A stretch of DNA of 64,000 nt from Chlamydiales bacterium (GTDB lineage Bacteria > Chlamydiota > Chlamydiia > Chlamydiales > Simkaniaceae), in NCBI GenBank assembly GCA_024233395.1, contig JACKPR010000005.1, forward strand, positions 62,001-126,000. Reading direction: 5' to 3'. Each line of letters begins with the position of its first letter. The first letter of the stretch is position 1. Of the stretch, positions 42,277 through 51,802 are shown piece by piece. A program made the position numbers and the translations under genes. Below the pieces are notes generated by a model. That model did no database searches. It saw nothing but the letters and a program-made list of their open reading frames with translations, and was not told where the DNA came from.

Positions 42277-43515
42277 ATGGTAGAAGCAATTAACACGGTT
42301 TCAACAGGGCAAGGATGTATAGCTCAGGAAGTTTTCCCAGCCATCCCTTATATTACAGACCTTCTTCCTCAAACTGCAGAAACTATCATCGCACTGCAAC
42401 ATGAAATGCAACAAGAGATTCAAGAGCTTTTTGCTCAAGTAGAGAAAAACCCACATGCTTGGCATCAGGCGGCCCAACTTGTCCAAGTGGCTGGAACAAA
42501 ATTGGGATACTTGGTTCCTACAAAATTTCCTGACTTGTCTACTGATGCCAATGCCTCTCTACAAGAAATCGTTGAAACATTTAAGAGAGAAAGCAAGGGA
42601 GTGATCCTTCCTCAAGAAATTCCTTTTACCTATCTAGAAGGAGAGGGAAAAGAGGGAGAGAAAAAACAATTTTTGACCACTTTCAATGCTAACTTTCTTT
42701 TTATGCCTGATGACTATACCTGGTTTTTTGGTGGGTGCTCTAGATGGGAAAAGCGCGTTGATGAGCTTTGTGGGGTGATTTTTAGAGAGAATCCCGACAT
42801 TGTTTGTTTGCAGGAAATCCATGATGTCGATAGTGGCTACGGCCTATATGAAAGGCTAAAAGGATCTTACCCTCACTTCTATCTTAATATCGGTCAAGGA
42901 GACTACACGAAGGCTCCTGAAAAAATTATGATGAATAGTGGCCTCTTCGTCGCAAGTCGCTATCCCATTAAGGATCCCTCTTTTGTCCCCTTTAGACAAG
43001 AAGGGCGTCAATGGCAAATTAATAAAGGATTTTTTCATGGAACTGTCATGGTAGGAGAAGAGGCTTTTTGCCAACTTTATACTTCTCATTTGAATCCATT
43101 TGATGATGAAACGGCTCAAAAAGTCAGGTGGGAACAAGCAGAAGAAATTGCTTTATCAATGAAAAAGATGCAAACAGTGGATCCCATGCCTGGTTTTCTA
43201 TTAGGAGATTTAAATGTAAATAAAACCTCTACTGAGTGGGCCCATTCTCCATTAAGTAAAGAATTTACACATCATTGCCCAGGTAATCAAGAAACATGTA
43301 CCGATACCTTAGATCATATCGTCCATTCTCCTCTCAACGCTAGAGAAGGGATTCCAAAAGAGGGTCATATTTGTGATTATGCCCTCATGTACCAAGGATC
43401 AACCGGAACTATTGTGAGTCGAGTGGTTCCACTCTATGATTTATCGCAGCCAGAAAGAGCGCTATCGGATCATCAAGGGATTTTTTCAGAGATTAGAAAG
43501 GAATTGACAGAATAG
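42277..43515 (+). CDS. endonuclease/exonuclease/phosphatase (EEP) family protein
   Basis: A 412-residue protein. After an unassigned helical region of about 125 residues, the EEP fold carries all key residues: FNANFLF (Asn), CLQEIHDVDSG (Glu), SHLNPFDD (His), LLGDLNVNK (Asp, Asn) and LSDHQGIF (final Asp-His). The family includes DNases, sphingomyelinases and inositol phosphatases; CTDTLDHI before the last motif is more like lipid or inositol phosphatases, but the substrate is not decided. There is no signal peptide. AAGGAG lies six bases before this ATG. It follows the PP2C gene by 21 bases, so they form an operon. Confidence 0.82.
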   Translation: MVEAINTVSTGQGCIAQEVFPAIPYITDLLPQTAETIIALQHEMQQEIQELFAQVEKNPHAWHQAAQLVQVAGTKLGYLVPTKFPDLSTDANASLQEIVETFKRESKGVILPQEIPFTYLEGEGKEGEKKQFLTTFNANFLFMPDDYTWFFGGCSRWEKRVDELCGVIFRENPDIVCLQEIHDVDSGYGLYERLKGSYPHFYLNIGQGDYTKAPEKIMMNSGLFVASRYPIKDPSFVPFRQEGRQWQINKGFFHGTVMVGEEAFCQLYTSHLNPFDDETAQKVRWEQAEEIALSMKKMQTVDPMPGFLLGDLNVNKTSTEWAHSPLSKEFTHHCPGNQETCTDTLDHIVHSPLNAREGIPKEGHICDYALMYQGSTGTIVSRVVPLYDLSQPERALSDHQGIFSEIRKELTE

Positions 43516-43571
43516 AATACTTGCTCTATGATACGTCCTTTCGCTCTATAATGCAATTTACGGAGAAGACA

Positions 43572-43883
43572 ATGTACGCGATTATTCAAACCGGCGGTAA
43601 GCAATACCGGGTTGAAAAGGGAGATCAAATCGAAGTCGAACTACTCGGCACTGAGAGTGGAGCAGTCGAATTTAAAGAAGTCCTAATGCTTAATGATGGA
43701 AAAAAAGCTCACATCGGAACTCCTCACGTGGCAAAATGCCTCGTTAAAGGAGAAGTTGTGGGAGAAACGAAAGGGCCAAAGGTTGTTTCTTTCAAATACA
43801 AAAGACGAAAGAACTACCGCCGCAAGGTTGGTCACAGACAAAAGTATGCTGTTGTAAAAATTACTGACATTGAAAGGAACTAA
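43572..43883 (+). CDS. rplU: 50S ribosomal protein L21
   Basis: A 103-residue protein with the L21 start MYAIIQTGGKQYRVEKGD and the basic end KYKRRKNYRRKVGHRQKYA. It binds 23S rRNA. The ATG at 43572 has GGAG six bases upstream; upstream in-frame codons are not part of the protein. First of rplU-rpmA-obg. Confidence 0.97.
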   Translation: MYAIIQTGGKQYRVEKGDQIEVELLGTESGAVEFKEVLMLNDGKKAHIGTPHVAKCLVKGEVVGETKGPKVVSFKYKRRKNYRRKVGHRQKYAVVKITDIERN

Positions 43884-43885
43884 GA

Positions 43886-44137
43886 ATGGCACATAAGAAA
43901 GGTCAAGGATCGAGTAGAAACGGACGTGATTCGAATGCGCAACGCCTCGGCATCAAAGCAACACATGGTGAATTTGTCTCTGCAGGAAGTATCTTGGTAC
44001 GCCAACGCGGAACCAAATGGCACCCAGCAAAAAATGTGAAACGAGGTAAAGATGATACCCTCTTTTCACTGATCGATGGGATTGTTCAATTCCGTAAGGG
44101 AAAGAATACCTTCGTATCTGTTGCTCCTGCAAAGTAG
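43886..44137 (+). CDS. rpmA: 50S ribosomal protein L27
   Basis: An 83-residue protein of standard length, starting MAHKKGQGSSRNGRDS with no cleavable N-terminal extension of the Firmicutes type. Its N-terminus reaches the peptidyl transferase centre. Two bases after rplU. Confidence 0.97.
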   Translation: MAHKKGQGSSRNGRDSNAQRLGIKATHGEFVSAGSILVRQRGTKWHPAKNVKRGKDDTLFSLIDGIVQFRKGKNTFVSVAPAK

Positions 44138-44171
44138 TTTTTAGAATTACTAACGTTTGTTTAAAGGATTA

Positions 44172-44200
44172 GGCTCTTCATTTTTTGAAGAGTCTTTGTT
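44172..44200 (+). terminator. hairpin with T-rich tail between rpmA and obg
   Basis: Stem GGCTCTTCA/TGAAGAGTC (nine pairs, one G-T) around a five-base T loop, followed by TTTGTTTATTTG. It lies 35 bases after rpmA and runs into the obg start at 44209, so it may terminate or attenuate read-through into obg. Confidence 0.6.
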
Positions 44201-44208
44201 TATTTGTT

Positions 44209-45219
44209 ATGTTTACAGATTCAGTTAAAATGAAATTGAGTGCTGGCAAAGGGGGCAGCGGAACAATCGCCTGGCGTCGGGAAAAATATATCCCAAAGGG
44301 TGGCCCCTATGGAGGGAATGGGGGTGCTGGTGGCTCTATCATTATCAAAAGCGATCCCCAAGTTTTTGCCCTTGATGAATACCGCAATCGCCGCCTTGTT
44401 TCTGCTGAAAATGGCCGGCCGGGTGAAACGAACAATCGGCATGGACGGAATGGAAAAGATCTTATCATCAAGGTTCCTTGTGGAACATTGATTCGTGACG
44501 TTGAAACGGGTGGACTTCTTTATGACTTAACAGAGCCTGGAGAAGAGTTTTTGATTTGTACAGGGGGACGTGGTGGAAAAGGAAATACCTTTTTCAAAAC
44601 CCCAACGAATCAAGCCCCTGCAAAAGCAACTCCTGGAAAAGAAGGAGAAACAAAAGATATTGAGCTTGAACTCAAACTCATTGCAGATGTTGGTTTCATG
44701 GGTTTTCCGAATGCTGGAAAATCTACGCTCCTTTCAAAGCTTGCAGCCATTGAAGTTAAAACTGGCGCTTATCCTTTTACGACTTTGAAACCTAATTTAA
44801 GCTACATTGAGTTTGATGATTTTTCCCGGATCTATTTAGCCGATATTCCTGGGATTATTCCCGATGCCCATAATGACCGGGGCTTGGGTCTTTCTTTCTT
44901 AAAGCATGTCGAACGCAGTTCGACTCTCATTTATATCATCGATATTTCTGGAGAAGAAGGACGAGATCCTTTCAAAGATTTTCAAATCCTAAGAGATGAA
45001 GCAAACGCTTACTCTCCTGCGATTCTAAATAAACCCTTTCTTGTTGCTCTGAATAAAGTCGATAAAGAAAGCGAGGAAAATCTCCAAGCTTTTAAAGAAA
45101 AATACCCTTTTGATTCTGAAACTCTCTTTGAAATCTCTGCATTAGAAGAAAAAGGGCAGGATCCTTTTATCGAAAAAATGCGCTCTCTTGCTCAGGCAAA
45201 CGGGAAAAAATATCATTGA
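44209..45219 (+). CDS. obg: GTPase Obg (CgtA)
   Basis: A 336-residue ribosome-assembly GTPase. The glycine-rich Obg domain (residues 1-158; KLSAGKGGSGTIAWRREKYI, GGRGGKGN) is followed by the G domain with GFPNAGKSTLL (G1), DIPGII (G3) and NKVD (G4). The C-terminal OCT domain is absent, as in many short forms. The ATG at 44209 gives the family start MFTDSVKMKL but has no ribosome site; the sequence before it is the terminator tail. Confidence 0.95.
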   Translation: MFTDSVKMKLSAGKGGSGTIAWRREKYIPKGGPYGGNGGAGGSIIIKSDPQVFALDEYRNRRLVSAENGRPGETNNRHGRNGKDLIIKVPCGTLIRDVETGGLLYDLTEPGEEFLICTGGRGGKGNTFFKTPTNQAPAKATPGKEGETKDIELELKLIADVGFMGFPNAGKSTLLSKLAAIEVKTGAYPFTTLKPNLSYIEFDDFSRIYLADIPGIIPDAHNDRGLGLSFLKHVERSSTLIYIIDISGEEGRDPFKDFQILRDEANAYSPAILNKPFLVALNKVDKESEENLQAFKEKYPFDSETLFEISALEEKGQDPFIEKMRSLAQANGKKYH

Positions 45220-45251
45220 TCTTTTGCTCTTTTATCAAGTAATAAAAGGGA

Positions 45252-47798
45252 ATGAACTGGAAACATTTACTTTGTGTAATCTTTTCATCTTCTCTTTTCT
45301 CCAATCCCATCGGTTTAGAAACGGTTAAAGGAACTGCAACCCTTCAACAAGAACAAGGAAAACTTCATATCCATGCAAGTGATGGTGCTGTTCTTCATTG
45401 GAAAGATTTTTCGATTGCACCAGGTGAGCTGACACAGTTTTTTCAACCCGGAGAGACTTCTTGGGTATTAAATCGCGTGGTAGGGAATCACTCAAGTGAA
45501 ATTTTAGGAGACCTTATAGCGAATGGACAAATTGTTCTTTTGAACCCTCATGGGATCCTTTTTGGTAACAATGCAATTGTCGATGTCGGAGGAATCATTG
45601 CTTCCACTTTGAACGAAGGACCTATAGTCAATAAAGGGTTGATTCGTGCAAGAAATGGGGATGTCTTCTTATTAGGAAAAACTGTGGAGTGCTTTGGGAC
45701 GATCGAAACGCATGCTAAAAGTTTCGTAAGAGCTGAAGACAATCCTTATGAGCTTGTCATTAATTTTGTTAAACCTAAAGAAGCTTGTCAAATAAAAGAG
45801 GTCAATGGGCGGATTCTCTTAACAAGTGACGAGCATACTCTTGTTTCTAATGAGGGAACCCTTCGTTCAAAAGGAATCAATCTTCTTTCCAACGGTATCA
45901 CTGTTTTCCTTGGACATGCTGATGTAGATCACGGCTTTATTGAAATTTCAGGGAAAGACGGATTTTATTATCAAGGAACCACAGATCGGAAAGGGGGGCA
46001 TTTGGTTCTCGATCCTGAATCAGATATTACGATTAGTAATAGCCCTTTCTATAATTACTCCTTTGAAGAGGGAAAACCCACTGCAGACATCTCAAATATC
46101 TCTATTGATTTTCTTTTGGATGAGATCAAAAAAGGACCTGTCACCATTACCACCTCTTATCTAGGAGAAGGGGGGGGCACGGGTTCGATTACGATTAAAG
46201 AAGATGTAGAGCATCACTACCAAAGTCCTTACCCCCTGATTTTTAATTGTTCTGGGAGTTGTGGGATCAATGTTGCGGGAAAAATTCGAAACAGTGGCAG
46301 CGGGGAAATCATTTTTAACTCTAAAGAAATAACGATCTCTGGAGAAATCGATGCAGCAAGGGTAGAGACGCATGGGTTTTTAAAGTGTCATGGAAAACTT
46401 TATGGACAAACTCTCAATATTCATTCTGAAAGTGGTGGACTCATCACGGGAAAAATGATTGCGGAAGGAGGTCCTTTCACATGGTTTGGAGGAGGAACCC
46501 TTTCTTTAAAAGGAGGAGAAATTGGAAATGGAGGGAATGATTCTCTCACACTTCAAGGGCTAGAAAATATCTCTCTTGAAGAAAATTCAAGACTCTTTAC
46601 TTTTTCTTCAAACGTTTCGATTCTCGATCTTTCCGGAGCCCTTTCTTTAGAAAACTCCACCATTTATAGTGGTGGACCCGTAACGATTTCTGGGAAAAAT
46701 GGGGCCCTCCATTTAAACGATGGTCTTCTCCACACGAACAGCTCTCTTAATATAAATTTAGGACGGTATCTCCATTGCCATAATAGCTTGATTCAAGCTG
46801 AGCAACCGATTGCCTTAATACTTGGAAGTGATTTGATTCTTTCCGAAAATTCCACTCTAACATCGACAAAAGGGATTTCTCTTAATAACAAAGGTTCGCT
46901 GCTAATGGGAGGAACCTCTAAGATCAAGGGGCCTGGACTTTCTCTGATTGTTGGAGAATCTACCTCCCTTTTCGATGCGAGTAAAATTGATGGAGAAAGG
47001 GGATCCCTTTCTTTAACATCGGGAGAAAATCTTGCAATAGAGGGAAATCGAGCCTCGATCGAAGGGGGACAAGTCTCGATTCATGCTGGTGAAAAAATTT
47101 CGTTAGAAAACCATGGAAAAATCGCTTCCTTTCAAGGGCCAACCTCGATCACAGCAGGAAAAGGACTTTCTCTTTTTGAAGAGGGTTCCATCCAAGCATC
47201 AGGAGGAAATCTAGATCTTTGTGTCACTCAAGGAAACCTCATTCTTTATGGAAACAGCTCCCTTAATTCTCTAACCCATGAAAGCCATATTATGGTTGGA
47301 AAGTCACTCCAAATGGAAAATTTTTCATCGATTAAAAGTATCGGTGAAAAAGGAACAACAATTGTTGTCGATCATCTGGGAGTCGGCGGAGGAATTTCCA
47401 TGGCACAAAATAGTTCAATCTCAACGGGAAATTCTCCTCTCCGTATTTTTACCTCGTTCCATCAACATAATTCTATTCAAGGAACGTTGAATGGTCATCA
47501 TTATATTGATGAACTTCCTCTCTATTTAGTCACAGGTCAAGATCATTGGGGAACTTCATATCCCAATGAATTCTACTCTGTTCCTTTCACCGTATTCTAT
47601 AAAGAAGATGGCCTAATCCAAACCACTATTGGCCCTGTAAATCATAAGACCTTTATTCGCCATATTGTTGATTATATTGGCCCTTTCACTGCTGAACTTT
47701 TCCGCGACCTTGCTCCTTACGATCAATACATCAAAGAGTCGATCTCTTTTACCGATAATCTCGAACCTTACTTGATCTACAGAAGGGCTAAGAAATGA
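45252..47798 (+). CDS. two-partner secretion exoprotein (TpsA, haemagglutinin-type)
   Basis: An 848-residue secreted protein. A signal peptide (residues 1-17) precedes the TPS secretion domain of about 250 residues with NPIG, WVLNRVVGNHSSEILGDL and LLNPHGILFGNNAIVDVGG, the NxNG and NPHGI hallmarks recognised by TpsB. The rest consists of irregular beta-helix repeats rich in Gly, Ser and Asn (for example LENSTIYSGGPVTISGKNG), with no toxin domain at the C-terminus. It is probably a surface or released adhesin. Its stop overlaps the TpsB start by four bases. Confidence 0.88.
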   Translation: MNWKHLLCVIFSSSLFSNPIGLETVKGTATLQQEQGKLHIHASDGAVLHWKDFSIAPGELTQFFQPGETSWVLNRVVGNHSSEILGDLIANGQIVLLNPHGILFGNNAIVDVGGIIASTLNEGPIVNKGLIRARNGDVFLLGKTVECFGTIETHAKSFVRAEDNPYELVINFVKPKEACQIKEVNGRILLTSDEHTLVSNEGTLRSKGINLLSNGITVFLGHADVDHGFIEISGKDGFYYQGTTDRKGGHLVLDPESDITISNSPFYNYSFEEGKPTADISNISIDFLLDEIKKGPVTITTSYLGEGGGTGSITIKEDVEHHYQSPYPLIFNCSGSCGINVAGKIRNSGSGEIIFNSKEITISGEIDAARVETHGFLKCHGKLYGQTLNIHSESGGLITGKMIAEGGPFTWFGGGTLSLKGGEIGNGGNDSLTLQGLENISLEENSRLFTFSSNVSILDLSGALSLENSTIYSGGPVTISGKNGALHLNDGLLHTNSSLNINLGRYLHCHNSLIQAEQPIALILGSDLILSENSTLTSTKGISLNNKGSLLMGGTSKIKGPGLSLIVGESTSLFDASKIDGERGSLSLTSGENLAIEGNRASIEGGQVSIHAGEKISLENHGKIASFQGPTSITAGKGLSLFEEGSIQASGGNLDLCVTQGNLILYGNSSLNSLTHESHIMVGKSLQMENFSSIKSIGEKGTTIVVDHLGVGGGISMAQNSSISTGNSPLRIFTSFHQHNSIQGTLNGHHYIDELPLYLVTGQDHWGTSYPNEFYSVPFTVFYKEDGLIQTTIGPVNHKTFIRHIVDYIGPFTAELFRDLAPYDQYIKESISFTDNLEPYLIYRRAKK

Positions 47799-49489
47799 AG
47801 AGGATTCTTTTTTGTCTCGTATTTCCCCTTGTTATCTACGGTGAGGTAAAAGTTTCGACATTTGTTAAACACGATACAAAAAACCACCAGATCCAAAATG
47901 AATCGAATGCTCCCTATTTTAAGGGGTTGATTATCATTGGCAATAAAGATGACTTAAATCCTCGAGGTTATGAAAACGTTCATGGCGTCATGAGCTATCA
48001 TGTTGATTTACCAGGCGGCATTGTTGCATTGAAGAAGAGTGTCCGCCCTTATTACAATGCCCCACTCAATAGTGAAACAATCAGTGCTATCAAAAGGCGA
48101 GTCATTGAATATTATAGAAATAATGGACGCCCTATAGTTGCTGTATCAGTTGTTCAACAAGACATCACCGATGGCGTCTTGCAGTTGATGGTGACTGAAG
48201 GAAAGCTTGGAAAGATTACCTGCAAAGGAAACCAATGGTTTAAAGAAACGCGTCTTATTGATGCCATTCAACTCGAATCTGGAGAAAACATTGCTTCAGA
48301 CCTTCTGGATCAAAACCTATATTGGCTCAATCGAAACCCCTTTCGGCAAATCGATGCTATTTATACTCCTGGAGAGGAAGAAGGAACGACCAATATCGAA
48401 CTCATCTGTAAAGATCGCTTTCCCCTTCGAATCTATGCAGGGATTGATAATACAGGAAACGATGTTACAGGAAATAATCGCCTCTTTACAGGATTTAATT
48501 GGGGGAATGTTTTCCAAACCGACCAACGTCTTTCCTATCAATTTGCAACCTCTTCCGATTTCAAAAGATACCACGCCCACACTCTTTATTATGAAATCCC
48601 CCTCCCTTGGTGGCAGCATCTTCTTAATCTATATGGAGGGTATTCCCATGTGGATGCAGACTTTCATGTCCCGACCATTTTGGGAGCACGTTTTCGTACC
48701 CATGGATTTTCCCTTCAAACAAGCCTTCGCTATGATATTCCTTTAAAACCTCACCTAAACTTTCTCCATGAAGTGACTTGGGGATTTGATTTTAAGCGGA
48801 CAAATAACAACCTTGATCTTGGGGGAATCCCTGTCATCTCAGAAGATAATGTCAACCTTACCCAGTTTCAACTTGGATATAATCTTGGCTATACGACTTC
48901 CTCTCTTTCCCTTTCCTTTGAAATTGAAGGGTTTTGTTCTCCTGGAAAGTGGATCTCTGATCAAACAAATGCCGATTACCACTCTTTGCGTCCCTTTGCA
49001 AAAAATCAGTACGTTTATGCACGAACAGCATTCACCTTGATCTATAAATTCTATGAAGAATGGGCTTTTCACAATTATTTCCGCGGTCAAGTCGCTTCTT
49101 GCAATCTCCTTCCCTCAGAAGAGTATGGACTCGGTGGATACAATACTGTTCGGGGCTACAAAGAACGGATTGTGAATGGAGACAATGCCTTCATCTGGAA
49201 TCTTGAGCTGCGAACCCCTCCCATCAGCATTCTCAATGCTTTAGCTGGCTGGAAAAAGTTTAACGATGCATTCCAATTTCTTCTCTTTTACGACTATGGT
49301 CTTTCTGGCGTGAGGCGAGCAGCACCAGGGCAACCTAAAACATCGTATCTAATGAGTATCGGGCCCGGCATCCGTTATAATGTCATTCCCTATCTTACTT
49401 TTCGCGCCGACTGGGGTTTCCAACTCCATGACTTGCATCTTGGCGGTCCCCACCAACGCCTTCATTTCTCCCTTTCAGTAGGTTACTAA
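47795..49489 (+). CDS. two-partner secretion transporter (TpsB, FhaC/ShlB-type)
   Basis: A 564-residue outer membrane protein with a signal peptide (1-16). Two POTRA domains follow (about 70-240; VEYYRNNGRPIV-type start YYRNNGRPIVAVSVVQQDIT, and GNQWFKETRLIDAIQLESGE, YWLNRNPFRQIDAIYTPG), and then a 16-strand barrel. The motif GLGGYNTVRGYKER near residue 445 is the conserved VRGY tip that enters the pore, and the C-terminus ends in an aromatic strand (LHFSLSVGY). It exports the upstream TpsA protein. Confidence 0.9.
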   Translation: MKRILFCLVFPLVIYGEVKVSTFVKHDTKNHQIQNESNAPYFKGLIIIGNKDDLNPRGYENVHGVMSYHVDLPGGIVALKKSVRPYYNAPLNSETISAIKRRVIEYYRNNGRPIVAVSVVQQDITDGVLQLMVTEGKLGKITCKGNQWFKETRLIDAIQLESGENIASDLLDQNLYWLNRNPFRQIDAIYTPGEEEGTTNIELICKDRFPLRIYAGIDNTGNDVTGNNRLFTGFNWGNVFQTDQRLSYQFATSSDFKRYHAHTLYYEIPLPWWQHLLNLYGGYSHVDADFHVPTILGARFRTHGFSLQTSLRYDIPLKPHLNFLHEVTWGFDFKRTNNNLDLGGIPVISEDNVNLTQFQLGYNLGYTTSSLSLSFEIEGFCSPGKWISDQTNADYHSLRPFAKNQYVYARTAFTLIYKFYEEWAFHNYFRGQVASCNLLPSEEYGLGGYNTVRGYKERIVNGDNAFIWNLELRTPPISILNALAGWKKFNDAFQFLLFYDYGLSGVRRAAPGQPKTSYLMSIGPGIRYNVIPYLTFRADWGFQLHDLHLGGPHQRLHFSLSVGY

Positions 49490-49512
49490 AAGATTTTGAG
49501 AGCTGATCTTTA

Positions 49513-49541
49513 GTGACTTATTCATAGAATTAATATATAAT
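49513..49541 (+). promoter_or_regulatory. promoter for the gene at 49581
   Basis: GTGACT at 49513-49518, a 17-base spacer and a perfect TATAAT at 49536-49541. A self-complementary TTTTTTAGCTAAAAAA follows in the leader at about 49553-49568. Confidence 0.5.
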
Positions 49542-49580
49542 AATTGTTATTTTTTTTAGCTAAAAAATAGCAGGTATTAA

Positions 49581-50615
49581 ATGGCAACAATTGCAGATCC
49601 TTCTCACAGGGAATTTATATTTGCTATAGTCAATTCTATTAATCGATCTCATCGCGTTGTAACAACTAATATTAAGAGAGATTCTATTGAAAGTCGAGTT
49701 CAAGAAGCTCAAGTAGTCATTTTTTTAAGAGACCAAAGTCAATATGGCGATCATCAAAATGGAACTGCAATTCTTAGACATATAAAAGAAAACGACTGTT
49801 TAATCTTGGAAGGGGATCAATTACCAAGTTTTTTATGTCCCTCGATCTACACAAAGGCTCATCTCTGGGATGTTAAGCCCAGTTCAGAGTTAAAAAGTTT
49901 ATATGAAGAATGGATGACTACCATTCAGCATGCAATTTCTTCAATCCATTGTTTAGCTGGCGCATTAATAATAAACCCCCATCCTATACAGAGTGTTGAT
50001 TCTGAGAAAGAGATTCTCGCAGAAGATCGTGAAAGATGCCTTTCTTCGGATCCTCTTGTTAGGTCTCACCAAATTGCTTCTCTTAGAAGTAGCCTAAAGG
50101 ACTCCTTAGTAAAACTTAAAGAATTTGATTCTAGACATGACGAGATTATGAAGAATGAATTCTTGGTTAAAAGTATTGGACTTGTTCAGAAGATTCAAGG
50201 TTCTCTTCTGAAGCATGAAAAAGTTTGGGTTGTGTTGAGTGAAGTTCGAGGAAGACATGTGAGTGTTGCAAAGGAGATTATCGACGGAGTCTCTCATCTC
50301 TACCAATCGCTTGAAGCCGCAGGTATCCATTATGTAACTTTGAAACATTTTGATCCTCATTTGAAAAAATCTGCGTACTCCCATTCTCCAAAAAAAGCTG
50401 AAAAAATCGATGCTCGATATCAAAAACAATTGGAAAAAGAAAAAAAGATATTTCGTAATGCTTTTGAAATGGATTTCCCCACCACACTATCGGTCGAAGA
50501 GCAATACCAGGCATTTAAAACTTTTATAGATGATCCGTCTTGGAATAGCACAACCCTCTTTCAAGCAGGAGAAACTCTGGAGTTATTTTTAGAAAGAGCT
50601 CTTACATGGGAGTAA
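49581..50615 (+). CDS. protein of unknown function
   Basis: A 344-residue soluble protein. The first 120 residues alternate strand and helix (FAIVNSINRSHRVVTT, QVVIFLRDQSQYGDHQNGTA, ENDCLILEGDQLPSF), faintly like the start of TraB/ChaN-type proteins, but the evidence is too thin to assign. The remainder is helical with a Lys/Glu-rich segment near 280. No signal peptide. No close neighbour on its strand, so it is probably monocistronic under the promoter at 49513. Confidence 0.5.
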   Translation: MATIADPSHREFIFAIVNSINRSHRVVTTNIKRDSIESRVQEAQVVIFLRDQSQYGDHQNGTAILRHIKENDCLILEGDQLPSFLCPSIYTKAHLWDVKPSSELKSLYEEWMTTIQHAISSIHCLAGALIINPHPIQSVDSEKEILAEDRERCLSSDPLVRSHQIASLRSSLKDSLVKLKEFDSRHDEIMKNEFLVKSIGLVQKIQGSLLKHEKVWVVLSEVRGRHVSVAKEIIDGVSHLYQSLEAAGIHYVTLKHFDPHLKKSAYSHSPKKAEKIDARYQKQLEKEKKIFRNAFEMDFPTTLSVEEQYQAFKTFIDDPSWNSTTLFQAGETLELFLERALTWE

Positions 50616-50654
50616 CGCCCTTCTCCTTCAAAAATTTCCGTTTGCAAAAAAAAC

Positions 50655-51140
50655 TTAATGGGAAACATGTTTTAAATGTTTTTTGCTTCCCACTAACTTC
50701 ACTAAAAACATTGCAGAAAGAATCGTCTCCAAGTTCTCTACTACAAAAAGTTTGAGATTCCCCTTAAGATCCGGATGCTCTCCCCATATTACCCCAATAA
50801 TAATCCTGAGAGAGAAAATAAATAATAAAAGAATCATCGGGACCCAACTACCAGGAAATTCTATGAGCTTTTTCTTCTTGTCAAAAACAGAAAAGCTTTT
50901 ATGGCTTATAAGTAACTCTAAGCCTACCCCTAAACTTAGACTGAAAATCCAGGGGAAAACAAATAACAATCCATCATCTCTTATGGTTGAATAGATTGTC
51001 CACCCCAGAAAGACAACAGGAATAATAATGAGATCTTTCCAACGAATGCTAAAAGCATCTTTTGCTTTTAATCCCTTCCATAAGAGTATGGTAAGGATAA
51101 ACGATATATAAACCGGTGTATAGGAAGCTAGGTCTAACAT
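50655..51140 (-). CDS. small multi-pass membrane protein, tandem copy 1
   Basis: A 161-residue protein with five hydrophobic segments (for example YTPVYISFILTILLW and DLIIIPVVFLGWTIYS). The ATG at 51140 has AGGAGG five bases upstream and is preferred to the one at 51164. It is about half identical to the protein at 51218, sharing FDKKKKLIEFPGSWVPMILL and ENLETILSA-F. Similar proteins in other bacteria are of unknown function. Confidence 0.7.
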   Translation of the reverse strand: MLDLASYTPVYISFILTILLWKGLKAKDAFSIRWKDLIIIPVVFLGWTIYSTIRDDGLLFVFPWIFSLSLGVGLELLISHKSFSVFDKKKKLIEFPGSWVPMILLLFIFSLRIIIGVIWGEHPDLKGNLKLFVVENLETILSAMFLVKLVGSKKHLKHVSH

Positions 51141-51217
51141 AACAACCTCCTTTCCTACCCACATCCATACATTATTTTTTTCAAAAAATCAACTTTTATT
51201 GGATACAAGAATGTTTC

Positions 51218-51721
51218 TTAAATAGAAGAAAGGTCTACATGAGGAGATTGCTTGAACCGCTTTAAGGTCCCAATGAGCCTTCCCAAAAAGATTGCAGAAA
51301 GAATCGTTGCAAAATTCTCAACGATTAAAAGTTTCAGGGTTCCCTTAAGTTCAGGATGAACACCATAGGTTGCTCCAAGAAAAAATCGAATGGAAAAAAT
51401 AAGGAGAAAAAGGATGAGCGGAGCCCAACTACCAGGAAATTCAATGATTTTTTTCTTCTTATCAAAACGAAGAGAGCTTTTATAGACAATCAACAGACCA
51501 ATCCCTACCCCAATACTTACACTTAAAACCCAAGGAATGATCGAAAGTAAGTCATAGTTTTTGAAGATGGAGTAAGTCGTCCACGTCAACATTGCTAAGG
51601 GGATAATGACAAGATCTTTTAATGAAAGAGTATAGGTACGCCTTGCTTTCCACCCTTTCCAGGAGAGAAGGGCTAAAATGACCCAAACATAAATGGGAGC
51701 ATGTGAAATAATATCTAACAT
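51218..51721 (-). CDS. small multi-pass membrane protein, tandem copy 2
   Basis: A 167-residue paralogue of the downstream gene with the same five-segment topology and the shared FDKKKKIIEFPGSWAPLILF loop. AGGA precedes the ATG by seven bases. The pair arose by tandem duplication and is likely co-transcribed. Function unknown. Confidence 0.7.
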   Translation of the reverse strand: MLDIISHAPIYVWVILALLSWKGWKARRTYTLSLKDLVIIPLAMLTWTTYSIFKNYDLLSIIPWVLSVSIGVGIGLLIVYKSSLRFDKKKKIIEFPGSWAPLILFLLIFSIRFFLGATYGVHPELKGTLKLLIVENFATILSAIFLGRLIGTLKRFKQSPHVDLSSI

Positions 51722-51802
51722 CTTTTTTCCTGATTTTCAGAGAATTATAGTCGAATTTCCCCTAGAAATCAAACTTTTTGGAAGCTGGTATAAACCTTTA
51801 TT

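Noticed and set aside
49581..50615. TraB/ChaN-like assignment
   Set aside because: Only a vague pattern (ENDCLILEGD) fits; the conserved His residues of that fold could not be placed.
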